Below are positions 48,701 through 61,645 of a DNA stretch of 64,000 nt, in pieces. Both the position numbers and the translations under genes were made by a program. The notes under the pieces were generated by a model. That model was not told where the DNA came from, did not search any database, and worked only from the letters and a program-made list of their open reading frames with translations. Source of the stretch: Acanthochlamys bracteata (taxonomy: Eukaryota > Streptophyta > Magnoliopsida > Pandanales > Velloziaceae); contig CM034136.1 in the NCBI GenBank assembly GCA_019914995.1, positions 4,541,270 to 4,605,269 on the forward strand, written 5' to 3'. The number at the start of each line of letters is the position of its first letter. Position 1 is the stretch's first letter.

Positions 48701-51700
48701 AGAAAGCAGGGATTTTCAAGGTAATTCTAAATCTTTCTTTTCCCAAATGTGTTCATGCTGTAACAAACAGTTTGTTGGCTACAGATGTTATTACTCAACA
48801 TAGCTATCATAATTTCCTAGTAATACTCCAACACTTACTGATGATTTGACTGCACATGAAGCCGTGTGTTCCTGCATACACAGTTCCCCAAGTTGTAGAC
48901 GCAATGTCAGTTCTTCGGGAGAAAGCCTCTGAACTAAAGGTACTTAAATCTCTCTGCACTTGCCTGAAACAGTATTGTTATTGAAAACATTAATTTCTAT
49001 AGGTTATAGGGTATTTTCCCTTGTCAAAGATCCTGAAATGATTTTGTTTAAGTGATATACTTTGACAAAGTACTTCGTGGTCTTTATTACGCATAAATAA
49101 ATTTCCTTGTTTGATGTCTTTCCGTCATCTTCAGTCCTTTTGTGGGAGGAATTCAGGGTATAATTTGATTAGGCTTCTTTCTCAACCTTGCAGGTTCATT
49201 TGGAGGTAGCATCTCCAGTTCATCCAAACCTTCTAAACGGATTACCGCTTGGCTTAGCTGGAGATCACCAGTTCATCAATGCTGGCCTTGCTGTTGCTCT
49301 GTGCAAATGTTGGATTGAAAAGACCAAGGATCTCAAAGTCTTTTCAAATGTTAGTTCAATCCTATGAACACTTCCTTTCAATAGAAAACAACTCATAAGT
49401 ACCTCTAAGTCAGCTTTTAGAAATTTGTGTCTGTGATAGTTATTTTACTCAAGCATCATTTTTTCTGAAATTTAGTACTACAATAACAACATCCAAGCTT
49501 TCATAACCCTAGTGTGTTTGGCTGTGTGGTGCTTGACAGTTGGTGCGACATTAGAAAGTCATTGGAAAAATTGTTGTAAGTTGATGATAGAATTAAATCA
49601 TTGTGTTTTCTATCTTGTAGGGTAACCTAAAGGAAGATATGCCAGAACCTTTCATAAGAGGCCTTTGCTCTGCAAATCTGCCTGGACGGGCACAGATATT
49701 CCATGACAAACCAAAGTTGATCAATGTGTCGAAAGTGAATGAAAACTGTGGCGAGCTGATATTTTATTTGGATGGAGCTCATAGTCCCGAGAGCATTGAT
49801 GCTTGTGCAAATTGGTTCTCTAAAGCTGTACGAGACAACAGATATACTTCGAGGAATGGTTCTACAAAGGAAGACTTTCACTATAGGGACCATAGTAAGG
49901 CTGAGGAACGCCATCTTGTCTCGAACAAGATTTCCAAGAAGGTAAGAATCTACAGTGTACTAGTGGTATAGTGATATCTTGGAGAGGTTTATGGGGATCT
50001 CAGTTTGTCTTAGTGCAAATGCTTTAGACCTGTGACCACACTCTAATTCTTTTTTGAATTTCCTGTAGATTCTTCTGTTTAATTGCATGGAGATGAGAGA
50101 TCCCATGCTCCTTCTCCCTCGACTTTTCAGCATCTGCACTTCAAGAGGTATCAACTATGCAGTTTCTTTGTTATCTGGTGCAAGTAGATACACTTTCCAT
50201 AACAATTTTTGGCTAGTAAAAGCGTCCTATTCCTGTCATCTTTTGTTTATATTGACTTCTGTTTTCAATCTTAGGATGCCTATAAATTCTTAATCCTCTG
50301 TTATTATTTTGTTGTATATATGCAGCCAACAAATGCTTGCAAGCTTTACATGGTGTTGTTCCTCCATTGTAAAATAATTAGAAGTAAAAGCAATTTGTTA
50401 TGTCCTTGATCAGCATAACCCTTTTACCTAGCTGTAGGATCTCTCCTGCACTGGTCATAACCCCAAGTGGAGGGAGGTTCACATGCAAAATCTGTTCCCT
50501 CATTTAGTTATTGAACTCTTCTCTTTAACTTCTATTTTGTGGAAAGGCTGCATTGGATGACTTAGTGCTCTAGAAACAATTGGCTACAAGAATTCTTAAT
50601 AAGCAGGATCTGGAATAGTATTTGTCTTTCTGATATTACCTGTTCAATTAACTTCCTCATAAGGACGAACTGTATTGCATAGAGGTTGATCTAGTGCTTG
50701 ATGCACTGGTTTGACAACTTTCGTGGGATTCTAAGCATCATATATTGTTAGCTCTTATGTGATTGAATTCCAAGCAACAGAACTTTTGGGCCTTAGTTAC
50801 TCAGCTTGACCTATTACTTCCATAATTAAGCTAATGCTGTGCATCAGCATCGCCACTATGCCTTTTCCTTGTTATGTAGTTCCATCTCTTGAATTACTAG
50901 GCTAGCACTCTCTCATAAGTAAAGAAATGTAAGAATCATGCTTTACTAAACTGTTACCTGTCAGAATTAGAGTTTGACAAATTTCGGCATTTAGAGTCTT
51001 TTCGAAATTTGCTTAATATGCATGAATTACTAGTAGAAGCTACTCTAGAGAAAATAACTGAGTTTATTATGCATCTAGGCAAGACACTCTTGATAAAATT
51101 TTCAGCCCTTTTTGTTGCCATGATCTGTGAAAAAATATGAGATGCAATTAGTTTGTCTTTCAGGTATTCATTTTTCAAAAGCTCTTTTCGTCCCCGGCAT
51201 TTCATCGTATCACAGGGTGGATTCTGGTGCAGCAATTGCACCAGAGGACACACATGTAGATTCGGGATGGCAGTCCACCCTCCAGAGAGCATGGGAAAAG
51301 ATAATCCATGGGAAAGGTAATACTCTGATAGAAACCTGGTTATTATCTTATCTTAGCAGAGCTTCATAAATAGAGCTAGATACAGAAGGTTATGTCTCTG
51401 TATTTATGCCTAGATTATTAAGCTGTTTATTTGATATTCTATGAGCTTTTCCTGATAGAAACCTGGTTGTTATCTTATCTTACCGGAGTATGATAAATAG
51501 AGCTGGATATAGAAGGTTATGTCTCTGTAGTTATGCTTTATATTATTAAGCCATTTGTTCGATACTCTATAAGCTTTTCCTGTTTAAAGATAATGGAAGA
51601 CTGGGGTGTTTATGTGCAGTAGATTATGAATAAGTTCCTTTTTCATGAGTGACGATTTGAGTAAGGTGTTAGCCCACTTGGTTTAAACTATAGGCTTTTA

Positions 51701-52405
51701 AGTTATTTCTTGGTGTATACATTTTCTACTTCAGAAACTGGTAGCTGAAGAGCCATATCCAATCATTGTTGTTTCCTGCCTTAAGTACAGATCTTGATAG
51801 GGAGTCTATTCTCCAGAGCACTCAGTTGCTGCCATCCTTCGATTTTCTCCATGGAGACTCCTCAGAAAACTGTAGTTCTGTGGACAAATATGTATGCAGT
51901 GCACTCATGCCCTCGCTGCCTCTAACTATAAAATGGTTAAGAGAATGCGCCAAAGAGAACCCTTCTTACCAACTCCAGGTACCTACTCTAAGGCTTGCAT
52001 TTGCAATGCAGAAATGCAGTTAGACTGTGTTTGGTTTGGTTGAAAATTGAAGAAATAAAAAAAAACAACTTCTTTCCGTGCATTTATTACAACATTTCTC
52101 TTCTGCATAATCTTTTCCATGGCTTCCTTATTTGCTATATGCTCGAAGGTCAATTCTCTTTATTTTCTTAATTATGGAAGGGTATTGATTGGACGTATGC
52201 ATGAGTCCATCTTGCTTGTTTGGTGGCAAAATGGTAGAAGAGCACCCTGTTTTAGATTTCCATAACTTAGCCACCCTTTGATGGTTATTTTCTGTTGGAA
52301 GTATATTTATTTGAAATCTTCAGAAAGCATTTTCTTGGGTTTCAGGTTCTCGTGACGGGGTCATTGCACCTGGTTGGAGATGTCTTAAAGCTATTGAGAA
52401 GATGA
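42707..52405 (+). CDS. FPGS: Folylpolyglutamate synthase
   Basis: Fifteen coding exons: 42707-42859, 43715-43780, 44412-44521, 45298-45358, 46809-46892, 47916-47972, 48311-48371, 48674-48720, 48862-48939, 49194-49349, 49621-49941, 50069-50147, 51164-51316, 51791-51978, 52346-52405. They total 1674 bases, 557 residues, all phases closing. The enzyme adds glutamates in gamma linkage to tetrahydrofolates using ATP, which retains folate in cells and organelles. Seen: P-loop VAGTKGKGST (67-76), the omega-loop-like [15 protein letters not shown] (94-108), [12 protein letters not shown] (165-176), GMDHMEILG, then [23 protein letters not shown] (342-349) and a C-terminal [12 protein letters not shown]. 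All family motifs are intact. A leader exon ends at 42348 and a leader intron at 42667. The protein begins [20 protein letters not shown] with no transit peptide, so this product is probably cytosolic unless an upstream start exists. Confidence 0.95.
51324..51580 (+). repeat. Tandem duplication inside an FPGS intron
   Basis: A ~128-bp unit beginning CTGATAGAAACCTGGTTATT (51324) is repeated at 51452 with about 85-90% identity by eye; both copies end near AGCTTTTCCTG. It lies wholly in the intron between 51316 and 51791. No coding effect. Confidence 0.7.
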
Positions 52406-53250
52406 CAATCATCATTAAGCTTTCAAGGGATATCCCTATATGCTCTTGTTCTTAAGTCTGTCTACTCGAGCGATTTTTTATATTTTCAATAAACTGAGCT
52501 TTCAACTTGCAGCTTTGTATTTTTTGTTTTACATACCTCACATAAGCTTTAGTTCTTCTTGATTGTAACACATCAAATTTATACAGAATATGCACACAAA
52601 GAATTTGTTATCTGTAATGCTTTTCATTGGAACCCAAGATTTAATTCAGTTTTATGATGATTACTTGATTAGTGTAAAGTATGCATGTTATAATTGTGCT
52701 AAAATTTCTTCCAAAATATATGTGCAGTTTAAAACTTTCGAGCGTCTGCATTGATCACTTGTTTTCTTTTTGATATCTTGACATTGTTCAAGTGAAAGGA
52801 GTGTCAATGCACAGGTTGCAACTCTTCACAACTAACGTAAGAAAACCTGCAACCACCGGCCCAAGCCTAACAACTCTTTCTGATCAAGCAAACGAACTAG
52901 AACTAAGAATTCTGGTGAAACAGCAGTACATTTTTTAATCTCCTCTACTACGAATCTGCAGCCAAAAATTCTCCAATAACACAGCAAAGATAATAGAAGT
53001 GAACATTGATTATCTTATAATTAGGACACGTTTGTAGTTGCTGAGAAAGTAAAGCTTTTAAAGAGAAAAGTTCTTTCAAATATTTTTAAAAAGACTGAAC
53101 TTATTATTTTTTATTGAAAAAGTTTACAATATATAAATAAATTTATAACATATATGCTCATTATACAGCGTTCTGAAAATGCAAACAGCGTTAGAAGCAT
53201 CTATAGAGGCGTTCTGAAAATTTATGACTTACTATTCTTTCAAATCTATA
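52406..53250. other. Intergenic, with one AT-rich repeat block
   Basis: Holds the FPGS 3' untranslated region and, at about 53020-53170, a copy of the AT-rich repeat. The phrase GCGTTCTGAAAAT occurs twice (53168 and 53209). No gene seen. Confidence 0.35.
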
Positions 53251-53251
53251 G

Positions 53252-54345
53252 AGGCGTTTCAGGAATCGGAATTATCGACGGCGCCGTTGCTGTCGATCAC
53301 ATCCACCAGCGTTAGAAGCAGCAGCGAGCAATCATCAGAGTGCATCTGCAGCTACCCTTCAGTGGGGCCCACATATTACTCGCCGTTATGACCGGGCACG
53401 CTGGACCTGTTTCTTGCTTAACGCTCTGCGATGAGTTCGTTCTCAGCGCGTCTCACGGACGCGATATTGTGGTCGGGCGACAGCACTGACTTACGCCGGT
53501 TCACTCAATTCGATCACGTTGATGGATCTGTTAAAGAGCTCGCGGTGTCCGGCAATAGAGTTTTTACTGCTAATCAAGACAGCAGGATGCGTGTCTGGAA
53601 AGTTTTGCGAAGCTCGGAGAATGTTTTCCGGAAGGTGTCAGCGTTATCGATGGCGAAGGATGAAGCAGAGCAACTACGTCCAGACATGGCGAGCAGCACG
53701 CCGATAGTACACTTGTCTAGCAGTGAGAGGTGGCAATGTGTACTCCGGCTCCTGGGATAACACTCTCAAGGTCTGGCGCATCTCTGATCTCAAATGCCTT
53801 TAATCGATCCGTGCCCACGTTCACGCAGTTAACGCGCTTGGGGCGTGTGCCCGGAAAAATCTCCTCGGCTTCTGCTGATGGCGCGATCAAGATTTGGAAG
53901 AAAGAAAAAACATCACGTCTCGTAGTCTGAAGGCAGTGTCGGAAAGCTGTAACACAATCGAGATTTCGTGGAATGCAGTTGGTGGTACATGAAAACGGAA
54001 GGTTTTGTTTATGGCGGTTGATCAGACGGACGATAATGTCCGTGTTTATGCTTGTGTTCTGCAAGGGAGGGGATGATATGCCGTGTGTCAGCGGACAGAA
54101 GCTTTGCAGTGCGGCTTAGAAGAATGGACGGAGAGCAGGAAAAGTTCATGGCCATGAGAGGGCATGAAGGACCGGTGAAGTGTTGCAGGTCTCCGACTGG
54201 AAAACTTGGCGGCGGGTTTATGCTGTATAGTGGTAGCTTGGATAAAGGCTTGAGAGTATGGTGGGTCCCGGTGGATGACTGCTGCACCGGGAGTAATCAG
54301 TTGCCGCTGGCGAGAGTTGAGAAGAAGCTTGTGCAGTTGAGGTAG
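53252..54345 (+). pseudogene. WD40-repeat protein pseudogene (JINGUBANG-like)
   Basis: An intronless, GC-rich stretch whose three frames together spell one plant WD40 protein. In order: TGHAGPVSCLTLCDEFVLSA (~53389), HVDGSVKELAVSGNRVFTAN (~53515), QDSRMRVWKV, then NVYSGSWDNTLKVWRISDLK (~53738-53795), RAHVHAVNALG (~53812), and MAMRGHEGPVKC followed by LYSGSLDKGLRVW (~54150-54265). The sequence changes frame at about 53395-53430, 53650-53735 and 53880-54060, and has an in-frame TAA at ~53800 where the family has a Glu after KCL. The family (plant JINGUBANG-type WD40 proteins) is normally one exon of about 400-450 residues. The open piece with an ATG at 53431 ends after 109 residues, so it cannot make a full propeller. 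Confidence 0.75.
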
Positions 54346-54835
54346 TTCAAATGATATTGTTTTGTTTTTTCTTCCTGTACTTCGGTTGTGCAGTGTTCTT
54401 TGTTGGTGCTTTTTGATCGATCCTCTCAGGTTTGCACTTTGTAGAGAGGATCAAAACAGTGTCTTAATTCTGTTTGTTGAGAACAATTCTGTGTATTGAA
54501 TTATAGTGTGATTTCAAACGATTGCAACATTGCAATTATTATCTGTATTGTTGGTATTCACTTGTATTTCTGCTGCAAAGATTTCAGGTTCAAAAAGAAA
54601 CCATTCAAACACGAGTAAAACGCTCATTCCATAACAGATGAATCTAAACAAGAAACAAGTCGTTGCACTTTGACTCAGACATGTCAAATGTGTACATCAA
54701 TATCTTTTGAAGTAGAACGAGCTACTGAATTTCTTCAAAGATTGCCATCTCTTTTACAAGAACAGATTAAGTGCCACAGCAAAGTCATTCTGGATGAACC
54801 TGAATATTGTGCAAAGTTGCTTGAATGGTTAGTCC

Positions 54836-57800
54836 TCAGGTGCGTGAACAGTTATTTGCTTGTGGAGAGGTAAGCTGCCTGAGGTTGTATTTTGCAAGTT
54901 CTTTGTACCTCTCGACGACTCCCAGCAAGCAAATCGTCTGTAGGATAGTAAGCAAGCTAGCTAGATCAATAGCATGGAAATTTGTACTTTTACACGAATA
55001 ATTAATTATCGAATAAAGGGTACTTTGAATTAATCTTTATTAAAAAAGACGTCCTCATGCATGAGTTAATTGTAATCAAGTTAGACAACCTGGTAAGGAG
55101 GTAGGAAATGAGAAACAGGACATCAACCAAAAGTTACCTTCGCTATTTGTACTATAATAGTTTTGTCTGGATTAGTGAGATCAACTTTGTGAGGTTGAGG
55201 AACACATTTTGCAACAGCATTTATGATAGTCATCCTATCAATGCCAGAATTTGCCCGTGCTTCATACAATACTGCAAACTGCAGACAAAACAAAGATATC
55301 AGAATACAAAGTCTTATCCTCATGCGATTATACAGACCCAACAGAACCCTAGTTTGGTAGTTTACATTTTTTTTTGTTGGACAATATTTGAAGTAGATTA
55401 GTTGCAAGAAACCTCAAGACATAGCAGATAATCGTCTTAAAAAAAGGAGATTGGTAAAACATGCTCCCTAACATAGAATTCTAAAGACCAACTTCTCTTG
55501 TAGGTGATGCACACATTGTAGAGTTCCCTGCTTGAGGGAGTGGCTTGCCATAACTTCTCTGTTTCTTTCCTCATTAAACAAACTGCAATAAAGAAATAAG
55601 CGTCTATTGCCAACAACAAATATGTAATCTTACGTCCCGGAAAGAACCATATAAAGCAAACATAAAGCTTTCTTCATCAATTTGAATTTATGCAGAACCA
55701 TCTACACTCCTGATGAATAGTCTTCTCTACTAAGAGAGCATCTGCTTCAGTAACATTCTCTCCTTAATGTAGTAAATGATTAGATCCCACAGGTTTCTAT
55801 TTAATTTACTTTAGTGAAAGAGAGGCATTCATACCTTTTGTGGAGTTGGGGCATCTGTAGGGTAGTATTGATCAATCAGTGGTTTTATTGCTCTTTTGAT
55901 CTCCTCTTCAGATGCATAGCAAGACACCTCAGCTGGTATAATCCTTAAGATAAATCTATTCAGAAGGTTTAAGGTCAAACAGATAGTTAGCACCTACACC
56001 AATGACACCATTGTAATAGCAATTGAAGTGCAAGGTATAAAACCTTGACATATGTTTCTTTGTAGAAGCTGCCGAAGTCATCATGTGTTGTACAATACTA
56101 GTAGGACTTGGATCCCCATTTTTTCTGTGCATTTGAATATAAACAACTCCATTGCAACCTGAATCTAGGCTTGAAAAATGCCTCTGCAGTAGAAGCCTCA
56201 AGAACATCAGACACTATACTATGGTCAAAATGAATAATGTAGAACAAGCTGTTCTAGTTTCGATTAATAGCAAGGACATAGCCAGTACAAGGTAGTGGGA
56301 AATTATCTGACCAGAAGACAGTCAAATTTAAACTGACCAACATGTAACTGTAATGACATTGCCTAATCAGGGTGTTTGCATCATCGCTACACTGTAGCTC
56401 CACATTATAGATTACAAAATAAAGCAATCAAAAGGGTACCAAAACTACAAGCAATGATCAAGCATACAAGTTATTGAAACCACTAAACTAAATTATTTCT
56501 AGTGACAGTATAAACACAAGAAGACTCTGTGTTTAGGCATACACGCCCACAAGCAAGAAAAATTCCAGCATATCTAATATCTTACAAGTTAGAAAAGTGA
56601 TTTTCATTCCTACCATATATAAAATATTGATATCAAAGATATCAGAAATAACAAATATAACAGGAAAATGGTTATGTAACTAGGCCAGATCAGAAAGGCT
56701 GAAAATTTCAGGCAACAGAGTGTTTTGAAATATAGAAGCTTACAAACATACAGAAAAAACCAATCATAGGCATAATTAGGAAACAAGAGAGCTAACACAA
56801 AAAAAAAGATCTAATAAGTACATATACAACTAAGAATGCAGCATCTTAACTTGAGCTAGCTAAAGTACCTTGTTCCTGTCCCCAAGCTCTTTGAGCTCCT
56901 CATCAATTAACTCATCGATTGGTCTATCTTTAACTTCACTGGAGCCTTTATCTATAGAATTAGATGCTTCAGAATCTGTGCAACGAGATTTAGGTGCTTC
57001 TGTCTCCACATGTTGCCTTTTGGATGGTGATCCCTCCCTTTCATCTGCATGTTCCTCACTTTCTTCTGATTCCTTCTTGCTTTCATGGTTTTTATTGTCA
57101 TTCTCCTCATTCGTGTCTGCGTTTAGCTTGCCTTCTTCTTCATTCTTCTTCTCACCCAAGTCCTCTTCCTCAGAGGATTCATCATTTTCATCACTAGAAG
57201 AATCTGAGTCCTTGAACTTGATTATTGTGTTTAAGCATTTCGTAGGAGCTGTCTGATGTCCAGAGCCAGAATTCTTACCAAACACCAATTCTTCATAAAA
57301 CTGTAGATCAATCAGGTAGTCTTTACTAAGAAGAATTGAAATAACATTTCACTAAAGCAAATTAACACAAATATCTTAATCATTCAGATGCATTCAATGA
57401 GTTGATAGTGACTATATGTGCACATGAGGAACCAAATCGACATTTAATATTCTTTCGTTTTAAAGGACAGTACCAGCACAGTCATTTTGCATGATGGCGG
57501 TACATTCTCAAAATTTCCAGCAAAAATTGAGCAAGCAAAGGCAATATTGCACCCTGCTTCCAGGACTAGAGAAAAAATAATAAATAAATAAAAGTAAAAA
57601 TAAAAACCAAACAAACATCAAACTTCAGTCCAACTTCTCACTTCCAATCATCAATTAGAAGTTTCAACTACACCAGTTCATTTCTCTGCTTGCAGTGAAG
57701 TAAAATTTCCAACTTGTTACCATCAACTGAAATAAACCAAGAAAGCATCTCAACAATTTGAATAAAAACAAAAACAGGGCAGTTACAGTATCGAGCAGAT

Positions 57801-58102
57801 TGAGTGCCTCTCGTGTAGCTTGGTGTTCCCTTCCTCCATCACACGTAATGAAGAATCCCTCAACTCCCGGCCGCAATGGGTACAAACCCTTCCTCACAGG
57901 CCTCTGTACATTAACAAGATAGAATTTGAATTAATTCACGGAATTAAAGATCATTGTTTCCCAATAACAATCGCAGAGATTAAAAACTAGAAGCGAAGAA
58001 ATGAACACCTACACCATGAGGGAGGTACTTTCGCTTCTTTCCTTTTGTGCTATAGTTGTTGTTGTTGTGGTAAGCTGTTTTTCTTTTGCCTTCAGCCGCC
58101 AT
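54836..58102 (-). CDS. THUMPD1: THUMP-domain protein (THUMPD1/TAN1-like)
   Basis: Seven exons on the minus strand: 58102-58013, 57903-57787, 57300-56869, 56183-56044, 55955-55835, 55278-55138, 54937-54836. They total 1143 bases, 380 residues, phases all closing. It begins MAAEGKRKTAYH with a basic N-terminus (KGKKRKYLPHG), then LRPGVEGFFITCDGGREHQA (39-58), characteristic of this family. Residues ~95-200 are a highly acidic S/E/D/K-rich insert. The THUMP domain occupies ~260-375: RFILRIIPAEVSCYASEEEI, YEARANSGIDRM, then VDLTNPDKTIIVQI and ICLLGVVERYKELAKYNLRQ. In yeast and mammals the protein binds tRNA and partners the Kre33/NAT10 acetyltransferase to make N4-acetylcytidine in the tRNA D arm. 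It shares a 221-bp promoter with the RRP17-like gene. Confidence 0.92.
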
Positions 58103-58215
58103 GGCTGAAGCTTCTTCACCAGAGAGTGTTTGTTTGTAATTTGTTTCACAGAAACCCGAAAGAAAACCTTTACAAGCCTTAAGTTTCAGGCTTTATAACA
58201 AAAGTCCAATCATAC

Positions 58216-58238
58216 AGCCCACATTAAATCAAAGCCCA
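58216..58238. promoter_or_regulatory. Two site II motifs in a bidirectional promoter
   Basis: AGCCCA at 58216-58221 and at 58233-58238 (TGGGCT on the minus strand), 17 bases apart, in the 221-bp gap between the start codons of the THUMP gene (58102, minus) and the RRP17-like gene (58324, plus). Paired TGGGCY motifs are enriched in plant promoters for ribosome biogenesis and translation genes and are bound by TCP factors, which fits both neighbours. Confidence 0.6.
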
Positions 58239-58323
58239 ATTAGAATAAATTAACATTTTTCACTAAGCATTTGTAAGATTTTAATTAATTGAAGTGGGAA
58301 GGTTTATAGCGACGGCGGTGGAG

Positions 58324-60840
58324 ATGGAGGAAGAAGAGTATAGCGATGGCGGGGAAGAGGCTGAGGAGGTTGTCGTCGGGCAGAAGCCGACGGTTATGGT
58401 TCCTCGCCATATCAACAAGCGATCGTTAAGAAATAAATCTCTCTCTGTTTCATTCAATGACAAAGACCTCAGGTTATTTTTCTCAAACTATTTTCTCTCT
58501 GATTTATTTTTGAAAGTTTTGATTTTGTGATTAGAAGAAGCTGAAGTGTTTTAGTTAGAGCTCTGAGAAATGTAATATTTTTGAGCTACGTGATAATGAT
58601 TACATTAGCTTAAGTTTCAAACATAGATTGGAGAATTAGGTAAAGCCTAAAAGGGTAATTGGTTGGCGACTGCAATTTTAGAAGTGTTTTGTTAGAATCC
58701 CGTATAGTAAGGTTGGATTCTGTTACCATGTCTGTGAATAAATTCCATTTTGATGAGCAGTAATAATTTTTGAAACCTAGAAATCTCAAATGAAATTGTT
58801 ATATGCTTGGGTTTCTTGTGAAATTTCGCAATCATCATGTCTCTTTTCATAAAAGCACTGGTTTTCATGCAGAGATTTCGTAACCGGTTTCCACAAGAGA
58901 AAGAAGAAAAGAAGGAAGGAAGCAGAGAGACATTTGAAGAAGAAGGAGAGAATGAAGCGTCTCGAAATTAGGAAAAAGGTCTGTCCAGAGTTAAAGTAAT
59001 CTTTTATCTGTTCTAAGATTCATGAAGTTGTGGTTGGATTAACTTTTGCTTCTTTTTTTTTTGTTTCTTTATTTAGATCATCCCCTTATAGGGAAATATT
59101 GTTAGAATATCATTAAGATTATTTTACCTATTATAAGATTAATTCTTTAACATGAAGAAATGGCTACCTAGATGGGTATCATATAGATGAGCATCATATA
59201 GATTTGACTGAGCAAAATATGGAAGCAACATTGTTGCAGTATGTTATCTCATTTGGAACTGATTACCTTTGGTTATTCTCTGAAGTGAATTACTGTGTAT
59301 TCCAATAGGAAATTGTTTGTACATTGCAAAAAAAAATGGACCTGAGAGTAAGATTTGAGAACCATACAAGAGTTAGTATGCATTGCTGATTAGATGCCGT
59401 GATTGTGGTAGTGAAACGTAAGCAACAAGGGATACCTGGTAGAGAATTCAGCTGAGGGAGTGAAGGAGGATTATAGAAATCTCAAATGAGAGTCAAGAAA
59501 CAAAATTTGCTGGACTTAAAAGCAACTGTTTGTACTTCCTGCTTCTTCCAAAAAGGCTACTATGTTTTCATCAAGAGTTTGCTGTAGAACTTTTGCTAAG
59601 AAGATAAATAAAAAAGACGCATGACCGAATTTGTTAAAAGAATGTTTAGGTTTTACTACTTCCCTTTTTCAGTAAATCAGGAAGGCATGAGTAGAAGGAC
59701 GCTATTATTTTTCCATCTCTTGACATTTATTTACAAACAACTGCTCTTACTTATGTGCTCACATGCACTTTAGTGCCACCGTATTGCATATAAAGAGATG
59801 GTCATAAAGGAGTACCTCTGCACGTAAGTTACTTGCAGATAATAGCTTCTGGAGATTTGGTAGGAACTTCCTCTTTTCTTGAAGTGTCACTTCTCTTGTT
59901 TGCAATTTATCTATCTGTTGCAACCATAATGTTTATGAATATTTGCAGAAAAAGTTGGAACTGGAGATGGCACTGAGTTCACAAACATCTCAGCTGGAGA
60001 CAGATGGGGATGCAGATGGGATTGACGATGATGAACTGAAAACTAATGCATCAGTATCTGGTAAATTTGTTTGAGCATCTCCGTGCCAGTAAAATATATG
60101 TTCTGTCTTCTTAATGATGGTTTAGTGCTTAAATCATGGTAATGTGGCAATAAGGATGGCTTACCTACACTCATCAGATCTGATGATATATTTTTTTGAT
60201 GAAATCATTATGAATCTAATATTCTTTTGCTGATAAATCTAGCGATTAGTGAGTCAAGCTGAACTCTTTTAGAAGCTAACTGCCTGATAGAACTGTTGGA
60301 AGTCCTTCCGGAACTGTCTGGTGTTTTTGAAGGATATACCTAAAATTTAATCAACTTGCAAGAGATAGCACAGTTTTCATGCTTTCTCATGTATTTACAT
60401 TGACTTCTATTGTGCCGCAAATTCACAGCATGTTCTGTTACCTTGACCTGGAAAGCATGTCACCTTAGAGTTTAACCTAAGTACGTAACCTATTCACTTC
60501 AAGTTTTAAACATATCATTAGCTCAATTCTGCCCCACACTTGCAATGTTTTGCATATTCTTTTCAATTTAGCTTCATCAACTGACTGTTATTTTGTGTTT
60601 GAAGAGACAATGATCTATGGAAATTGTGAGACAACAATTAGAGTAACAACCACTGAGATATCGAAGGAAGATGAAGATCTGCCTACTTCCCATTTTACCC
60701 TACATTCAAAAAGCAAAGCTGTCAAGGAACATAACTTGCCTGTGAACAAGAAACAAATGAAGAGAGTCAAGAAGCACAAGTATTTCAACAAGACTGTGTC
60801 TCAAAAGAAAGGAAAAAGAAGGAAAGGTGGCAAGCATTAA
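58324..60840 (+). CDS. RRP17: RRP17/NOL12-like ribosomal RNA-processing protein
   Basis: Four exons: 58324-58472, 58873-58978, 59949-60060, 60572-60840, total 636 bases, 211 residues. The ATG at 58324 was chosen because the open frame upstream has only a GTG. Residues 1-30 are acidic. The core FNDKDLRDFVTGFHKRKKKR (44-63) and the following highly basic run (HLKKKERMKRLEIRKKKKLE) are the hallmark of the Nop25/RRP17/NOL12 family (PF09805). The C-terminus ends in a second Lys/Arg-rich block (KKQMKRVKKHKYFNKTVSQK). In yeast Rrp17 is a nucleolar 5'-3' exonuclease for pre-60S rRNA trimming; human NOL12 has related roles. Nucleolar location is inferred from family and charge. Confidence 0.9.
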
Positions 60841-61645
60841 GCATTAGTTTGCAACCAAGTGTGCAATCTTTGTGACAATTTACATTGGTATTGAGCAATC
60901 AAGCTGTCAATCCGTCCACAAATGTTGTACTTACAATATTCATGAAAATATTAATGCAGGAATTTGTTCCCCGGTTGTTAGTGCAAATTATGGGGTTCAT
61001 GGATATGCTTATCTGCTGTAATAATGAACATAGTAGATTCCCCATTCCCTATGTTGTACAGGACTGTTAGTTCCATTAGATAGGCATAATTACAATGTCA
61101 ATACCTTCCAAAAATTCAAAAACACCTATACAATTTAACTCTCGAAGTAATTTCCACAACGAAAAATTGTTTCGTCTTCAACTTTAGAGTGCTCTAGTTC
61201 AACGTTACGATTTCTGGTTCAATTTTAGGGCGAGGAACCTGATGGGGTGTTGTCTTAACAGCACATTTATATTCAACTTTAGAATGTCTAATTCCATTTT
61301 ATAGTAATGAGCATTTTCTACACGACCCGTTCACGTTCAACCTTAGGGTTCCTTGTGTCGACTTCAATTTATCCAGTTGAATTCCTAGTGAGAGCATGAT
61401 AGCCGAATCCACCACAAAGATTTGCCAAACTTTTGCAAAAACAGGAATGCATTTCTTACCCAATAATAATCAATATTACATATCAGGCCTTATAGCCTCA
61501 TACGGGGAATTTAACCATGAAACAGCAACAAACGTGCTAACTACAAATAACTTAAACTGCACAACATCAGCTATACACAAAGTAAATATTAAACAATATT
61601 TCTTTTTACATTTCAACAGAGATACCTTATGTACCTATCTATGTG
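60841..61645. other. Convergent 3' flanks of RRP17-like and hexokinase genes
   Basis: No gene. A short word resembling TTCAACTTTAGAGT recurs at 61177, 61218, 61272 and 61336 with small changes (TTCAATTTTAGGG, TTCAACTTTAGAAT, TTCAACCTTAGGGT). Spacing rises from 41 to 64 bases. Probably a decayed satellite-like array or chance. Confidence 0.35.

Noticed and set aside
49627-49914. Minus-strand 95-codon frame
   Set aside because: Antisense to the longest FPGS coding exon, whose frame and motifs are clear.
54670-54873. Plus-strand 67-codon open frame beginning MTQTCQMC
   Set aside because: It overlaps, on the opposite strand, the last exon and 3' end of the THUMP gene, which is well supported.
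56870-57256. Plus-strand 128-codon serine-rich frame
   Set aside because: Antisense image of the acidic, Ser/Glu-rich exon of the THUMP gene.
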